From an uncultured Clostridia bacterium (GTDB lineage Bacteria > Bacillota > Clostridia > Christensenellales > UBA3700), in assembly GCA_947038565.1 (NCBI GenBank), contig CAMQWP010000013.1, positions 1 to 55,478 on the forward strand: a stretch of 55,478 bases of DNA. The letters are read 5' to 3'. A model generated the notes under the pieces. The model worked only from the letters and a program-made list of their open reading frames with translations. It was not told the DNA's origin and searched no databases. A program made the position numbers and the translations under genes. Each line of letters begins with the position of its first letter. Position 1 is the stretch's first letter. Shown piece by piece: positions 42,983 to 52,081 of the stretch.

Positions 42983-43470
42983 GACTTCACCTTCTTGATA
43001 CTATTAATATAACCATTACAGTTTATTATATTTTGCACAAATTCAGGGAATGGCTCTGCGAAATATTCTTCACCTCTAGTTATATTCACTATCTTGCCAC
43101 TAGTTAAATCGACATTGATTTCGTCGCCTTCCATTATTTTTTTGCTTGCTTCTTCAGATTCCATTATTGCAAGTCCTATATTTATTGCATTGCGATAAAA
43201 TATTCTAGCAAATGACTTTGCTATTATTACACTAACTCCGCTTGCCTTTATAGAAATTGGAGCATGTTCTCTCGATGATCCACAACCAAAATTACTACCC
43301 GCAACTATAATATCACCTTCTCTTACATTACCCGCAAAGGCTGTATCAATATCAATCATACAGTAACTAGCAAGCTCTTTTTCATCCTGAGTATTTAAGT
43401 ACCTTGCTGGAATTATTACGTCGGTGTCTATATTATCACCGAATTTATATACTTTTCCTTGTTTTAACAT
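42970..43470 (-). CDS. leuD: 3-isopropylmalate dehydratase small subunit
   Basis: Forms isopropylmalate isomerase with LeuC. The 166-residue swivel-domain protein has [39 protein letters not shown] and [14 protein letters not shown]. It matches the archaeal/clostridial short form. GGAGG at the end of leuC is the ribosome binding site; the gap to leuC is 2 nt. Confidence 0.96.
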   Translation of the reverse strand: MLKQGKVYKFGDNIDTDVIIPARYLNTQDEKELASYCMIDIDTAFAGNVREGDIIVAGSNFGCGSSREHAPISIKASGVSVIIAKSFARIFYRNAINIGLAIMESEEASKKIMEGDEINVDLTSGKIVNITRGEEYFAEPFPEFVQNIINCNGYINSIKKVKSWKK

Positions 43471-43472
43471 AA

Positions 43473-44735
43473 TTATTTAACCTCCGCTGGCGTAGCTAAC
43501 CTTCCGACTATTGCACTTGCCGCAGCAACCGCTGGACTTGCTAGGTATATTTCGCTGTTCTTATGTCCCATTCTACCTATGAAGTTACGATTAGTAGTCG
43601 CGACACACTTCTCACCATCAGCAAGAATACCCATGTATCCTCCTAGGCAAGGTCCGCAAGTAGGAGTACTTATAACTGCACCTGCGTCGATAAATATATC
43701 AAAAATCCCGTCATTCATACACTTTTTGTACACGTCTTGCGTGGCTGGTATCACTATACACCTTACACCTTCCGCTAGTTTATGACCTTTCATGACCATT
43801 GCGGCATTGTATAGGTCGCTATATCTACCATTTGTACATGAACCTATTACTATTTGATCAATATACACTTCGCCCCACTCACTAGGTGTCTTCACGTTTT
43901 CTGGCAAATGCGGGAATGCGACAGTGTAATCAATATCATCTAGGTCGATGTCATATTCAGCAAAGTATTCCGCGTCTTCATCTGATGCGTACTCATTATA
44001 TGCCACGCTTACACGACCTCTCATATACTCACGAGTTTTATCATCGACAGGGAATATTCCATTTTTAGCGCCTGCTTCAATTACCATATTGGCGATAGTA
44101 AATCTATCATCCATACTCATAGAATGCACGCCTTCGCCTGCGAATTCCATAGCACAATATCTAGCACCATCCACTCCAATCAACCCGATTATATGCAATA
44201 TTACATCCTTACCAGTGATGTAAGGTTTTAATTTTCCTGTCAAATTAAACTTTATACTTTTCGGCACCTTAAACCAACTCTTACCCGTTGCCATGCTTAC
44301 AGCCATGTCAGTTGACCCTACACCTGTAGCAAATGCACCAAGTGCACCATACGTGCAGGTATGAGAATCCGCACCGATTATCATATCACCAGCTTTAACT
44401 ATACCCAACTCAGGTAGCAATGCATGTTCAATACCCATTTTTCCAACGTCATAATAATGTTTTATATTATGTTTCTTACTGAATTCACGCACTTGTTTTA
44501 CTTGTGTAGCTGATTTTATATCCTTGCATGGTACAAAGTGATCCATCACTAGTGCGATTTTTTCCTTATCAAATACCTCTACAAATCCTGCTTTTTCAAA
44601 TTCGTTTATTGCGACGGGAGAGGTGATATCATTACCAAGTACTATATCAAGTTTCGCCATGATAAGCTCATCGGCTTTAACACTTTTAACTCCCGCATGA
44701 AAAGCCATTATCTTTTCAGTTATTGTCATTCCCAT
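43473..44735 (-). CDS. leuC: 3-isopropylmalate dehydratase large subunit
   Basis: Aconitase-family [4Fe-4S] subunit that isomerises 2- to 3-isopropylmalate. The 420-residue protein has [32 protein letters not shown], and the cluster cysteines in [11 protein letters not shown] and CGPCLGG. It is the short type (about 420 residues) that pairs with a 165-residue LeuD. GAGGAG precedes the ATG; it overlaps the end of leuA. Confidence 0.97.
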   Translation of the reverse strand: MGMTITEKIMAFHAGVKSVKADELIMAKLDIVLGNDITSPVAINEFEKAGFVEVFDKEKIALVMDHFVPCKDIKSATQVKQVREFSKKHNIKHYYDVGKMGIEHALLPELGIVKAGDMIIGADSHTCTYGALGAFATGVGSTDMAVSMATGKSWFKVPKSIKFNLTGKLKPYITGKDVILHIIGLIGVDGARYCAMEFAGEGVHSMSMDDRFTIANMVIEAGAKNGIFPVDDKTREYMRGRVSVAYNEYASDEDAEYFAEYDIDLDDIDYTVAFPHLPENVKTPSEWGEVYIDQIVIGSCTNGRYSDLYNAAMVMKGHKLAEGVRCIVIPATQDVYKKCMNDGIFDIFIDAGAVISTPTCGPCLGGYMGILADGEKCVATTNRNFIGRMGHKNSEIYLASPAVAAASAIVGRLATPAEVK

Positions 44736-44740
44736 TTATA

Positions 44741-46402
44741 TCACTCCTCGATTATGCTTCTATTAATTGCTGCAATAAGCGCCTTTATAGAAGAAGTTGA
44801 AATATCCTCATGTTCACCTACGCCCCAATACGTCGAACCCTTGTTTTCAATGCTGACATATGATATCGCATGTGAGTTTGATCCACTTGTTTTAGAATGC
44901 TCTTTATAGTCGGTCAGATGATACTCTGCTTCAATACCCAATTTTAGTGCATTAGATACCGAGTCCAAAATACCATTACCTTTACCATGCAATACACTCA
45001 CGTTACCGTCATGATTTATAGTCATATTAACGTCATATCCCTTTCTCGACTTAACGAAATTAAAGTCTTGAAGTTTCAACAAATCCTCTCTGTTGATATA
45101 ATTACTTTCGAAAATTTCAAATACTTCATCATTCGAAAGTTCCTTGTGTGTTTTGTCGGACGCACTTTTTACCATATAACCTATTTCTTCTCTCATTGAC
45201 ACGGGTATTTCATATCCGAAACTATGACCAAGTACATAAGTTACGCCACCTTTACCAGACTGACTATTGATGCGAATAACATCGGCACTATACTCTCTGC
45301 CTACATCCATCGGGTCAATAGGAAGGTAAGGTACTGTCCAAAATTTCTGTACATTTTCTTCCCTGTAAGCCATTCCTTTAGCGATAGCGTCTTGATGAGA
45401 ACCGCTAAAAGCTGCAAATACAAGTTCGCCTGCATACGGTTGCCTTGGAGATACCGCAAGACCAGTAACTTCTTCATACATACTGCATATCTTAGACATA
45501 TTTTTAAAATTAAGTTTTGGGTCAACACCATGAGAATACATGTTCATAGCAAGCGTAATAATATCCACATTTCCAGTACGCTCACCATTACCAAAAAGTG
45601 TACCTTCTATTCTATCAGCACCAGCAAGCAGTCCTAGCTCACTATCAGCTACCGCAGTACCCCTATCATTGTGTGGGTGTAGCGATATTTCTACTCCATC
45701 GCGATAGTCGATATTTTTTACAATATACTCTACTTGACACGCGTACACATGAGGCAAGCTCATTTCAACTGTAACTGGTAAATTTATGACTGCCTTTTTA
45801 TCTTTTGTCGGTTTCCACACATCTAACACAGCATTGATAATCTCTAGAGCAAACTCTGGCTCTGTACCCGTAAAGCTCTCCGGAGAATACTCAAACCTTA
45901 TATTGCTATCACAATTATTTGCCATATCTTTAACGATAGTAGCACCGTCAACAGCAAGTTTTATAATATCAACTTTTGACTTTTTGAATACCTGCTCTCT
46001 TTGAGCAAAAGAAGTACTGTTATACACATGCACTATTGCATTTTCCACACCCTTTAATGCACTATAAGTCTTCTCGATAATATGTGCTCTTGCTTGAGTA
46101 AGTACTTGTATGGTTACATCTTTTGGTATTAGACCTCTCTCGATAATAGCTCTTACAAACTCATACTCTGTGTCTGACGCAGCGGGAAAGCCAACTTCGA
46201 TCTCCTTAAATCCAATATCAACAAGCATCAAAAAAAACTTTAGTTTATCTTCTAAGCTCATTGGCGTAACTAACGCTTGATTTCCATCACGTAAGTCGAC
46301 ACTACACCAAGTAGGTACTTTATCTATATATTCTTTTGATGCCCAGTCATTCGTGACTTGCTTCGGCATAAAATATCCTCTTTTATATTTCTTGCAATTC
46401 AT
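44741..46402 (-). CDS. leuA: 2-isopropylmalate synthase (long, yeast/actinobacterial-type)
   Basis: First committed step of leucine synthesis: acetyl-CoA plus 2-ketoisovalerate gives 2-isopropylmalate. The 553-residue protein has SVDLRDGNQALVTPMS (metal and substrate Arg-Asp), IEVGFPAAS, LHPHNDRGTAVADSELG and NGERTGNVDI, then a C-terminal regulatory (LeuA allosteric) domain with short loops. It matches the long LeuA subtype. The ATG at 46402 has AAGGAG 8 nt upstream; a TTG start six codons earlier overlaps that site and is rejected. It is preceded by two Leu-rich leader peptides and a terminator. Confidence 0.96.
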   Translation of the reverse strand: MNCKKYKRGYFMPKQVTNDWASKEYIDKVPTWCSVDLRDGNQALVTPMSLEDKLKFFLMLVDIGFKEIEVGFPAASDTEYEFVRAIIERGLIPKDVTIQVLTQARAHIIEKTYSALKGVENAIVHVYNSTSFAQREQVFKKSKVDIIKLAVDGATIVKDMANNCDSNIRFEYSPESFTGTEPEFALEIINAVLDVWKPTKDKKAVINLPVTVEMSLPHVYACQVEYIVKNIDYRDGVEISLHPHNDRGTAVADSELGLLAGADRIEGTLFGNGERTGNVDIITLAMNMYSHGVDPKLNFKNMSKICSMYEEVTGLAVSPRQPYAGELVFAAFSGSHQDAIAKGMAYREENVQKFWTVPYLPIDPMDVGREYSADVIRINSQSGKGGVTYVLGHSFGYEIPVSMREEIGYMVKSASDKTHKELSNDEVFEIFESNYINREDLLKLQDFNFVKSRKGYDVNMTINHDGNVSVLHGKGNGILDSVSNALKLGIEAEYHLTDYKEHSKTSGSNSHAISYVSIENKGSTYWGVGEHEDISTSSIKALIAAINRSIIEE

Positions 46403-46456
46403 CTTTTGATCTCCTTTCAACTCTTATGTAATTTTTTTAACTAGTTTTGATTATTA

Positions 46457-46507
46457 CTATTTGTTTTGTCTTAGACCCCTTAAGAGGAGGTGATGGAAGT
46501 ATATCAT
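46457..46507 (-). CDS. Second leu leader peptide (16 residues)
   Basis: ATG at 46507 with AGGAG 7 nt upstream, directly after the terminator T-run. Codes for MIYFHHLLLRGLRQNK, ending in the double stop TAG TAA, 55 nt before leuA. Four of 16 codons are Leu (CTC CTC TTA, then CTA). The run CACCTCCTC in it is complementary to Shine-Dalgarno sequences such as the AGGAG of leuA. It could therefore act as a translational attenuator. Confidence 0.65.
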   Translation of the reverse strand: MIYFHHLLLRGLRQNK

Positions 46508-46527
46508 ATTAATTCTCCTATAAAAAA

Positions 46528-46556
46528 AACTACCTTACTTTGCAAGTAAGGTAGTT
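46528..46556 (-). terminator. leu operon attenuator terminator
   Basis: AACTACCTTACT and AGTAAGGTAGTT form a perfect 12-bp stem with loop TGCAA and eight T (46529-46522). TAGTT at 46565-46561 can pair with the first nt of the left arm (AACTA), giving a competing antiterminator fold. Confidence 0.88.
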
Positions 46557-46575
46557 ATATAACTATATTATATCC

Positions 46576-46665
46576 CTAAAAAACTATTGCAAAATTTCGC
46601 GCATTATTATTTCGAATAATGTTAAGCAACAGCAGGTTTAAAATGTTGTTTATACGATTTTGCAT
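46576..46665 (-). CDS. leuL: First leu leader peptide (29 residues)
   Basis: ATG at 46665 with AGGAG 6 nt upstream and a perfect-spaced promoter 30 nt earlier. The peptide is MQNRINNILNLLLLNIIRNN followed by NARNFAIVF. Five of six codons at positions 9-14 are Leu (TTA, CTG, CTG, TTG, CTT), including rare-type choices in an AT-rich genome. The stop is 20 nt before the terminator. This is the classical layout of ribosome-mediated attenuation: stalling at Leu codons when charged tRNA-Leu is low would favour the antiterminator. Confidence 0.85.
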   Translation of the reverse strand: MQNRINNILNLLLLNIIRNNNARNFAIVF

Positions 46666-46694
46666 GAATTTCTCCTAGTAATTTATATTTACTT

Positions 46695-46723
46695 ATTTTA
46701 CCACGATATGACATTTTTGTCAA
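46695..46723 (-). promoter_or_regulatory. Promoter of the leu operon
   Basis: Perfect TTGACA (46718-46723), 17 bp, TAAAAT (46695-46700) with TGG before the -10. Start near 46688. Together with the leader it fills the 368-nt gap between the GH123-like gene and leuA. Confidence 0.8.
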
Positions 46724-46770
46724 TACACAATTGTAATTTATATAGATAAAGACTATTTAATTAGTTAAAA

Positions 46771-48501
46771 TCACTTACATTCGCTATATATTTCTAGAAT
46801 TCCAGCTCTTAGCTTATCAACATCAGCGACTAATCTATCTTTTTCACTTTTTTCGATCTCAAGAAGTTTCATAGTATTAGTGTTATTCTCCGACTTATGA
46901 ACGATACTTGTATTCTTATAATCATCTACCATAGACGCCAATAACGCATCGATTTTAACTGACAAATCAGGTCGTATTTTCCTTACATATTCAAGCCTAT
47001 TGACATCACGAACCGCCATGTCAAGACCTATCATTCGGATTGAAGGATACGGATTAGTATCGGTGCTATCTACTGAAGGGTATACAAGGAAACAGTCACC
47101 TGCTGGATATGACCAGTGAGTAATATCCTCTAAAGGCTTCTCTACATAAGCATTATATGCCCATCTTAAGAAACAATTACAGCCTAAACTGTAGCTATAC
47201 ATTACAGACCAATAACTCTCTACTGGCATGCTTATACCTAAGCTATTTGGGAAAGAATCCGTAGCAGTATACATACTAGTCACACGGTTTTGTGCCTTTC
47301 TCATCTTAGCGACTTCTGAGAATTTTTCTTTATCTTTCATAGCAATGTTAATATGAACTGATACAAGTTCAATCTTGTTAAAAGTCTTACTCTCTCTCTT
47401 ATATCCATTAAATGCACCAGCAAGATTGATTTTTTTATTGTCTTTATTTCTGAAAGTCTCGATAAATTCTATTACGCCTTCAACTTTTGGTCTTTCATCA
47501 AATGCCAAGAAAGTAGTATCAAACATACCTTTTTCATCTAGATGTTTTACAAAACTTTCAACGAATGGAGTCCAGATTTTCTTAAACTTGCCCATATTCC
47601 ATAGCGGTGCTTTATCATATAGCAATTTACCTGACGCTTCGTCGTGATAATATACTTTTCCACCCCAAGTAATCATGCTGTAGCATATAACCCCACCGCT
47701 TACGCCTACTTCTCTATTTAGCTCGACCCATTTATCAAAAAGTGTATAATTAAAGACCATCTCGCCGCTCTTTAGCTTTGTCCATTTAACCAATGAAGGA
47801 TATCTCACATCACCTTTTCCGAAAGTTTGACCGCCCCATGCCTCTTCGGTTATAGTAGCCGTGATTTCTTTACCACCTAAAGATTGATAATAGGATTGAT
47901 ATTTTTTCATTATATCAATATGTTCAGGTGAAAAATGATCTACATTATAATAATCAGACAAGCTGAATGGATATTGCCAATACTCTACTCTAAAGTCATA
48001 ATCACTAGCTGTAGGCATGTCAACACCTACTACATTAGTAGTCAATGCAACTTCTTGATCTCCTACAGATATCATTGCATTGTACTTGCCAGCTAAAACT
48101 TCACTATTAGTTGAAACTTTTACCCATATATTTACAAACCCATCAATACATACGCTACCATTTTGAACTCGTTGAATGCTATCGCCTATCATAGTACGAT
48201 TGCCTTCAGGTATTATCTGCTTTTTAGGTCGTCTTTGATAACCAGCATTACCTACAAACGCACTTACGTTATGCTCGTAGAACAACTCACAACTAACATT
48301 ATTATCTGTCAAACCTGATTCGCTTACGAATGGAGATACTGAAACATCACAGTTACCTTTACTTGTAGTAACTGCATGTATTCTTGACCATATATAATCA
48401 CTCTTGAAACAAGTGACATTAATTTTATCTTTAGAAGCAGGTTTTGATCCCGTTCCATAATGCCTATCCATATCTACTGCATATGCCTTTAAATTATCCA
48501 T
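46771..48501 (-). CDS. GH123-like glycoside hydrolase (DUF4091 domain), cytosolic
   Basis: The 576-residue protein has an N-terminal beta-sandwich-like region, then a barrel-like domain, and a C-terminal DUF4091 segment (FLVYPS, SIRMIGLDMAVRDVNRL). DUF4091 is found in proteins related to glycoside hydrolase family 123 (beta-N-acetylgalactosaminidases). FLAFDERP near residue 330 supplies the Asp-Glu pair typical of this family's substrate-assisted site. It has no signal peptide, so an imported oligosaccharide would be its substrate. AAGGGAG precedes the ATG. It is monocistronic with a strong promoter. Exact specificity is not shown. Confidence 0.72.
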   Translation of the reverse strand: MDNLKAYAVDMDRHYGTGSKPASKDKINVTCFKSDYIWSRIHAVTTSKGNCDVSVSPFVSESGLTDNNVSCELFYEHNVSAFVGNAGYQRRPKKQIIPEGNRTMIGDSIQRVQNGSVCIDGFVNIWVKVSTNSEVLAGKYNAMISVGDQEVALTTNVVGVDMPTASDYDFRVEYWQYPFSLSDYYNVDHFSPEHIDIMKKYQSYYQSLGGKEITATITEEAWGGQTFGKGDVRYPSLVKWTKLKSGEMVFNYTLFDKWVELNREVGVSGGVICYSMITWGGKVYYHDEASGKLLYDKAPLWNMGKFKKIWTPFVESFVKHLDEKGMFDTTFLAFDERPKVEGVIEFIETFRNKDNKKINLAGAFNGYKRESKTFNKIELVSVHINIAMKDKEKFSEVAKMRKAQNRVTSMYTATDSFPNSLGISMPVESYWSVMYSYSLGCNCFLRWAYNAYVEKPLEDITHWSYPAGDCFLVYPSVDSTDTNPYPSIRMIGLDMAVRDVNRLEYVRKIRPDLSVKIDALLASMVDDYKNTSIVHKSENNTNTMKLLEIEKSEKDRLVADVDKLRAGILEIYSECK

Positions 48502-48535
48502 ATTAACTCCCTTAAATGTTAAAATATATTACTTA

Positions 48536-48564
48536 ATTATAACATATTTTGCCTTAAATGTCAA
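48536..48564 (-). promoter_or_regulatory. Strong promoter of the GH123-like gene
   Basis: Perfect TTGACA (48559-48564), 17 bp, perfect TATAAT (48536-48541) with TGT before it. Confidence 0.8.
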
Positions 48565-48907
48565 TACTTTACATTACTAGAGGCTGTTTGAAGTTATACA
48601 AATTTATGTATTTAACATGGATTATAGATAAATCTGTCAATGATTTTTACTAAAATCAAATTAATTAGATATAAGAATTAATATTATTATACTTATCTTA
48701 TTCTTTTAGTGTCTTTATGCACTATTATATTATTACACTAGTCACTATTAAAGCAATCAACTTGCGATACATTCGGATACACAAATGATACTTATAATTC
48801 TTAGAACTCTAACGATTATCAAATAACCTCATACTATTATTGCGGCATGTTACAAATTGTAATTTTCTATTGTTTATGATAATAGAACTGAGATTTATAT
48901 GCAAAAA
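48565..48907. other. Gene-free gap between rplQ and the GH123-like gene
   Basis: About 340 nt of AT-rich sequence. I see no ORF with a ribosome binding site. GATACATTCG occurs at about 48774-48783 and again in the terminator at 48912-48921, possibly by chance. Confidence 0.4.
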
Positions 48908-48929
48908 AGCGGATACATTCGTATCCGCT
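48908..48929 (-). terminator. Terminator of the alpha operon
   Basis: AGCGGATAC-GAAT-GTATCCGCT, 9-bp perfect stem with a 4-nt loop, followed by TTTTTTGC on the minus strand, about 38 nt past the rplQ stop. Confidence 0.9.
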
Positions 48930-48966
48930 AATTTTACTTAAAATTAATTAATGCTTACAAGCATTA

Positions 48967-49473
48967 TTAGATCATCTCGACGATAACCATTTCAGCAGCG
49001 TCACCACGTCTAGCGCCAATTCTGATGATACGAGTGTATCCACCACCTTGTCCTAGCTCAGCAGCTCTTGCAGCGTATTTTGGAGCGTACTCATTAAATA
49101 CTTTCTCTACAAGTGGGTGCTTAATGTCACGAGTTCTCTCTTTAAATGCAGCCTTCTTCTCTTTGTCTCCCTGTAACTCTTGTAAGTCACGAAGGAAAGA
49201 CATAAGTTGTCTTCTAGCACAAAGTTTCTTAGTACCATCATTTTTAAACTCAACAGCAACTTTCTCGCCTTTAGCATTAGTTTTAGTCTTAGTAGTAGTA
49301 ACTACGTCCTCATAACTTCTAACACCTAGAGTAACCAATTTTTCTGCAATTCTACGAACTTCTTTAGCACGATCTAGAGTAGTCTCTAAACGACCGAACC
49401 ATAAAAACTCTGAAACTTGGTTACGCAACATATGCATTCTTTGATCTGTTGGTCTTCCTAGCTTTCTTGACAT
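48967..49473 (-). CDS. rplQ: Ribosomal protein L17 (with an internal insertion)
   Basis: Large-subunit protein near the exit tunnel. At 168 residues it is longer than the usual 110-130. The N-terminal RPTDQRMHMLRNQVSEFLW and ETTLDRAKEVRRIAEKLVTL and the C-terminal FNEYAPKYAARAAELGQGGG plus TRIIRIGARRGDAAEM are standard; the extra residues (about 58-105) include KTKTNAKGEKVAVEFKNDG and a helical ARRQLMSFLRDLQELQGDKE. Last gene of the alpha operon. Confidence 0.95.
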   Translation of the reverse strand: MSRKLGRPTDQRMHMLRNQVSEFLWFGRLETTLDRAKEVRRIAEKLVTLGVRSYEDVVTTTKTKTNAKGEKVAVEFKNDGTKKLCARRQLMSFLRDLQELQGDKEKKAAFKERTRDIKHPLVEKVFNEYAPKYAARAAELGQGGGYTRIIRIGARRGDAAEMVIVEMI

Positions 49474-49488
49474 ATATCTATCTCCTTA

Positions 49489-50442
49489 TTACTCATCTTT
49501 ACTCTGTAACTCAAAACCTAAGTCATGAATCTTCTTAAGAACCTCTTCAAGAGACTTCTTGCCAAGATTACGTACTTTTAACATATCCTCTTCTGATTTC
49601 TGGATAAGGTCTTGAACTGTATTGATACCAGCTCTTTTCAAACAATTGTAAGATCTAACTGATAAATCTAACTCATCGATTTGCATCTCAAGTACTTTAT
49701 GTTGCTTCTCATCATCTTGAGATATAAGTAAGTTTCTATCACCCATATCATCTACAAGACCGATAAATAATCCTAGTAAATCATTTAAGATTTTTGCACT
49801 AAGGCTAATTACCTCACGAGGAGTAGCAGTACCATCAGTAGTAATCTCTAAAGTTAATTTATCATGATTAAGATCCTGTCCTACACGAGCTTGCTCAATA
49901 AAATAACTTGCTCTCTCAACAGGAGTATAGATAGAATCAACAGCGATATAACCTAATGGTTGATTTTCGTCCTTGTTCTTATCAGCAGACTCATAACCTC
50001 GACCTACGCCGACATTAATCTCCATATCTAACACTGCACCCTCATCAAGAGTACAGATATACATATCAGGGTTAAGGATGTCGATATCTGAGCTATGCTC
50101 GATGTCTTTAGCAGTAATAATACCTGCTACATCCCTTTTAATATGCATAAGTTGCTGAAAGTTTTTATCCTCTGTATGAGCTTTAATTGCTAAGCCTTTG
50201 ATGTTAAGAATTATCTCAGAGACATCTTCTTTAACACCAGGGATAGTTGAAAACTCATGACGAACACCTTCGATACGAATACCCACAGCTGCAGCACCTG
50301 GAAGTGAACCTAGTAGAACACGGCGAACAGCATTACCTATGGTAGTACCGAAGCTTCTCTCTAGTGGCTCAACAGTAAACTTAGCTACTTTACCCGCTAC
50401 TGACTCGAAACATTCAATCTTTGGTTTAATTATTTCTATCAT
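49489..50442 (-). CDS. rpoA: RNA polymerase alpha subunit
   Basis: 317 residues with N-terminal dimerisation domain (ERSFGTTIGNAVRRVLLGSL), an insert-type domain and the alpha-CTD with two HhH motifs (LDLSVRSYNCLKRAGINTV, VRNLGKKSLEEVLKKI) that contact UP elements and regulators. AGGAGG precedes the ATG. The domain linker is short and acidic. Confidence 0.98.
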   Translation of the reverse strand: MIEIIKPKIECFESVAGKVAKFTVEPLERSFGTTIGNAVRRVLLGSLPGAAAVGIRIEGVRHEFSTIPGVKEDVSEIILNIKGLAIKAHTEDKNFQQLMHIKRDVAGIITAKDIEHSSDIDILNPDMYICTLDEGAVLDMEINVGVGRGYESADKNKDENQPLGYIAVDSIYTPVERASYFIEQARVGQDLNHDKLTLEITTDGTATPREVISLSAKILNDLLGLFIGLVDDMGDRNLLISQDDEKQHKVLEMQIDELDLSVRSYNCLKRAGINTVQDLIQKSEEDMLKVRNLGKKSLEEVLKKIHDLGFELQSKDE

Positions 50443-50469
50443 TCAATTATCCTCCTATCTGGACTTATC

Positions 50470-51093
50470 TTACTTAGAATATAACTCGACGATTAAGTGC
50501 TCTTCCACTGGGAAGTCAACGTCTTGACGAGTTGGTAAACAAACTACTTTACCAGTAAGAGTAGCATTATCAAACTCTAACCATGCAGGAAGATTTTCTG
50601 TCCTACCAGTCTTGATGTCTGCGAATACAACTTTGTCTAACTTATTCTCTTTAACTGAGATAACATCACCAGCTTTAATTAAATAAGATGGAATATCTAC
50701 TCTAGATCCATTAACAGTCAAAAGACCATGATTAACTAATTGTCTAGCATGAGAACGGCTTAAGCCTAATCCCATTCTGAAAACAACATTATCAAGTCTT
50801 CTCTCAAGAAGAATTAGCATGTTATCACCAGTTTGACCACGCATTTTATCAGCTTTATCATAGTAGCCTCTAAATTGTTTCTCCATCAAACCGTAAATTC
50901 TCTTAGTTTTCTGTTTCTCACGCAACTGAATGCTATATCCAGTTGGTTTTTTCCTACTTGTACCATGTTGACCTGGAGCAGTAGGACGCTTTACAACCGC
51001 ACATTTATCTGAAAAACACTTATCGCCTTTAAGATAAAGTTTACAACCTTCTCTTCTACATAAACGACAATCGGCACCTGTATATTTAGCCAT
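50470..51093 (-). CDS. rpsD: Ribosomal protein S4 (zinc-binding form)
   Basis: Primary 16S-binding assembly protein. The 207-residue form has Cys at the N-terminus in zinc-ribbon spacing ([18 protein letters not shown], then DKC) and the S4 RNA-binding domain ([20 protein letters not shown]). It is encoded inside the alpha operon, as in many Clostridia, and could autoregulate through the leader before rpsM. Confidence 0.97.
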   Translation of the reverse strand: MAKYTGADCRLCRREGCKLYLKGDKCFSDKCAVVKRPTAPGQHGTSRKKPTGYSIQLREKQKTKRIYGLMEKQFRGYYDKADKMRGQTGDNMLILLERRLDNVVFRMGLGLSRSHARQLVNHGLLTVNGSRVDIPSYLIKAGDVISVKENKLDKVVFADIKTGRTENLPAWLEFDNATLTGKVVCLPTRQDVDFPVEEHLIVELYSK

Positions 51094-51105
51094 ATCTCTA
51101 CCCTC

Positions 51106-51498
51106 CTATAATCTTCTACGTTTTGGTGGACGACAACCGTTGTGAGGAATAGGAGAAACATCTTTAATAAGAGTTACGGCTATATCACAAACTTGTAGTG
51201 CACGGATTGCTGATTCACGACCAGCACCCGGTCCCTTAACGTATACTTCAACACTCTTAATACCACAAAGATCTTTAGCGATCTTAGCTGCATCCTCAGC
51301 TACCATTTGAGCTGCGAATGGAGTGCTCTTCTTAGAACCTCTAAGTCCTAGCTTACCAGAACTTGACCATGAAATTGCGTTACCTTGTGTATCAGTAATA
51401 GTAACAAGGTTGTTGTTGAAAGTAGATTGAATGTATGCACAACCTTTATCGATGCGCTTAATATCTCTTCTCTTTCTTATAACTTTTTTAGCAGCCAT
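51106..51498 (-). CDS. rpsK: Ribosomal protein S11
   Basis: 130 residues with [40 protein letters not shown] and the C-terminal [15 protein letters not shown]. Standard length. AGGAGGTAAT precedes the ATG. Confidence 0.98.
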   Translation of the reverse strand: MAAKKVIRKRRDIKRIDKGCAYIQSTFNNNLVTITDTQGNAISWSSSGKLGLRGSKKSTPFAAQMVAEDAAKIAKDLCGIKSVEVYVKGPGAGRESAIRALQVCDIAVTLIKDVSPIPHNGCRPPKRRRL

Positions 51499-51512
51499 AT
51501 TATATTACCTCC

Positions 51513-51881
51513 TTACTTTTTCTTACGGCTAACAGTACGCTTAGGACCTTTACGAGTACGAGCATTCTGCTTAGTACTTTGTCCACGAACTGGTAAACCT
51601 TTACGATGACGAACGCCACGGTAACAACCTATTTCCATAAGTCTTTTGATATTTAGTTTTACTTCTCTCTTAAGATCACCTTCAACAGAAAGATTTTTCT
51701 CTAGATATTCACGGATTAAACTAACTTCTTCTTCAGTTAAGTCCTTAACTCTTGTATCAGGATTGATACCAGAAGTTTTAAGGATCTTATTAGAAGTTAC
51801 TCTACCTATACCATAGATATAAGTAAGTCCGATCTCTACTCTTTTCTCACGCGGCAAATCTACGCCAGCAATACGAGCCAT
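51513..51881 (-). CDS. rpsM: Ribosomal protein S13
   Basis: 122 residues with [20 protein letters not shown], a helix-two-turn-helix region, and the basic tail [19 protein letters not shown] and RKKK. GGAGG precedes the ATG. First gene after the structured leader at 51882-52031. Confidence 0.98.
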   Translation of the reverse strand: MARIAGVDLPREKRVEIGLTYIYGIGRVTSNKILKTSGINPDTRVKDLTEEEVSLIREYLEKNLSVEGDLKREVKLNIKRLMEIGCYRGVRHRKGLPVRGQSTKQNARTRKGPKRTVSRKKK

Positions 51882-52031
51882 TTCACTACCTCCAAATTCT
51901 TAATCTTCTTTTATATATTATAAAGTACACTATTATGAGAGGATAAGCAGTTCTTGTAATTTGGAATGAGAACACACTACCAGCCGCCTCTCGAGCGTAA
52001 AATTAACATTAATAAAAATGCACTACTGCAA
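51882..52031 (-). promoter_or_regulatory. Structured leader upstream of rpsM (candidate S4 autoregulatory site)
   Basis: The 150-nt 5' UTR contains GAGAGG and CCTCTC, which can pair around an inner GTTCT/AGAAC stem, plus a CGC...GCG hairpin. In E. coli, S4 represses the alpha operon through a leader just before rpsM. Gene order (rpsM-rpsK-rpsD-rpoA-rplQ) is the same here. The pairing is seen; the regulation is inferred. Confidence 0.45.
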
Positions 52032-52037
52032 GTATTA

Positions 52038-52066
52038 ATTATAACATACTTACCGTAATAAATCAA
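52038..52066 (-). promoter_or_regulatory. Internal promoter of the alpha operon
   Basis: TTGATT (52061-52066), 17 bp, perfect TATAAT (52038-52043), just downstream of the rpmJ stop. Start near 52031. Confidence 0.65.
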
Positions 52067-52081
52067 GCAAAATAACGTTTA

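Noticed and set aside
46403..46695. T-box riboswitch before leuA
   Set aside because: No AGGGTGGNACCGCG antiterminator sequence or specifier-loop layout; the leader has Leu-rich ORFs instead.
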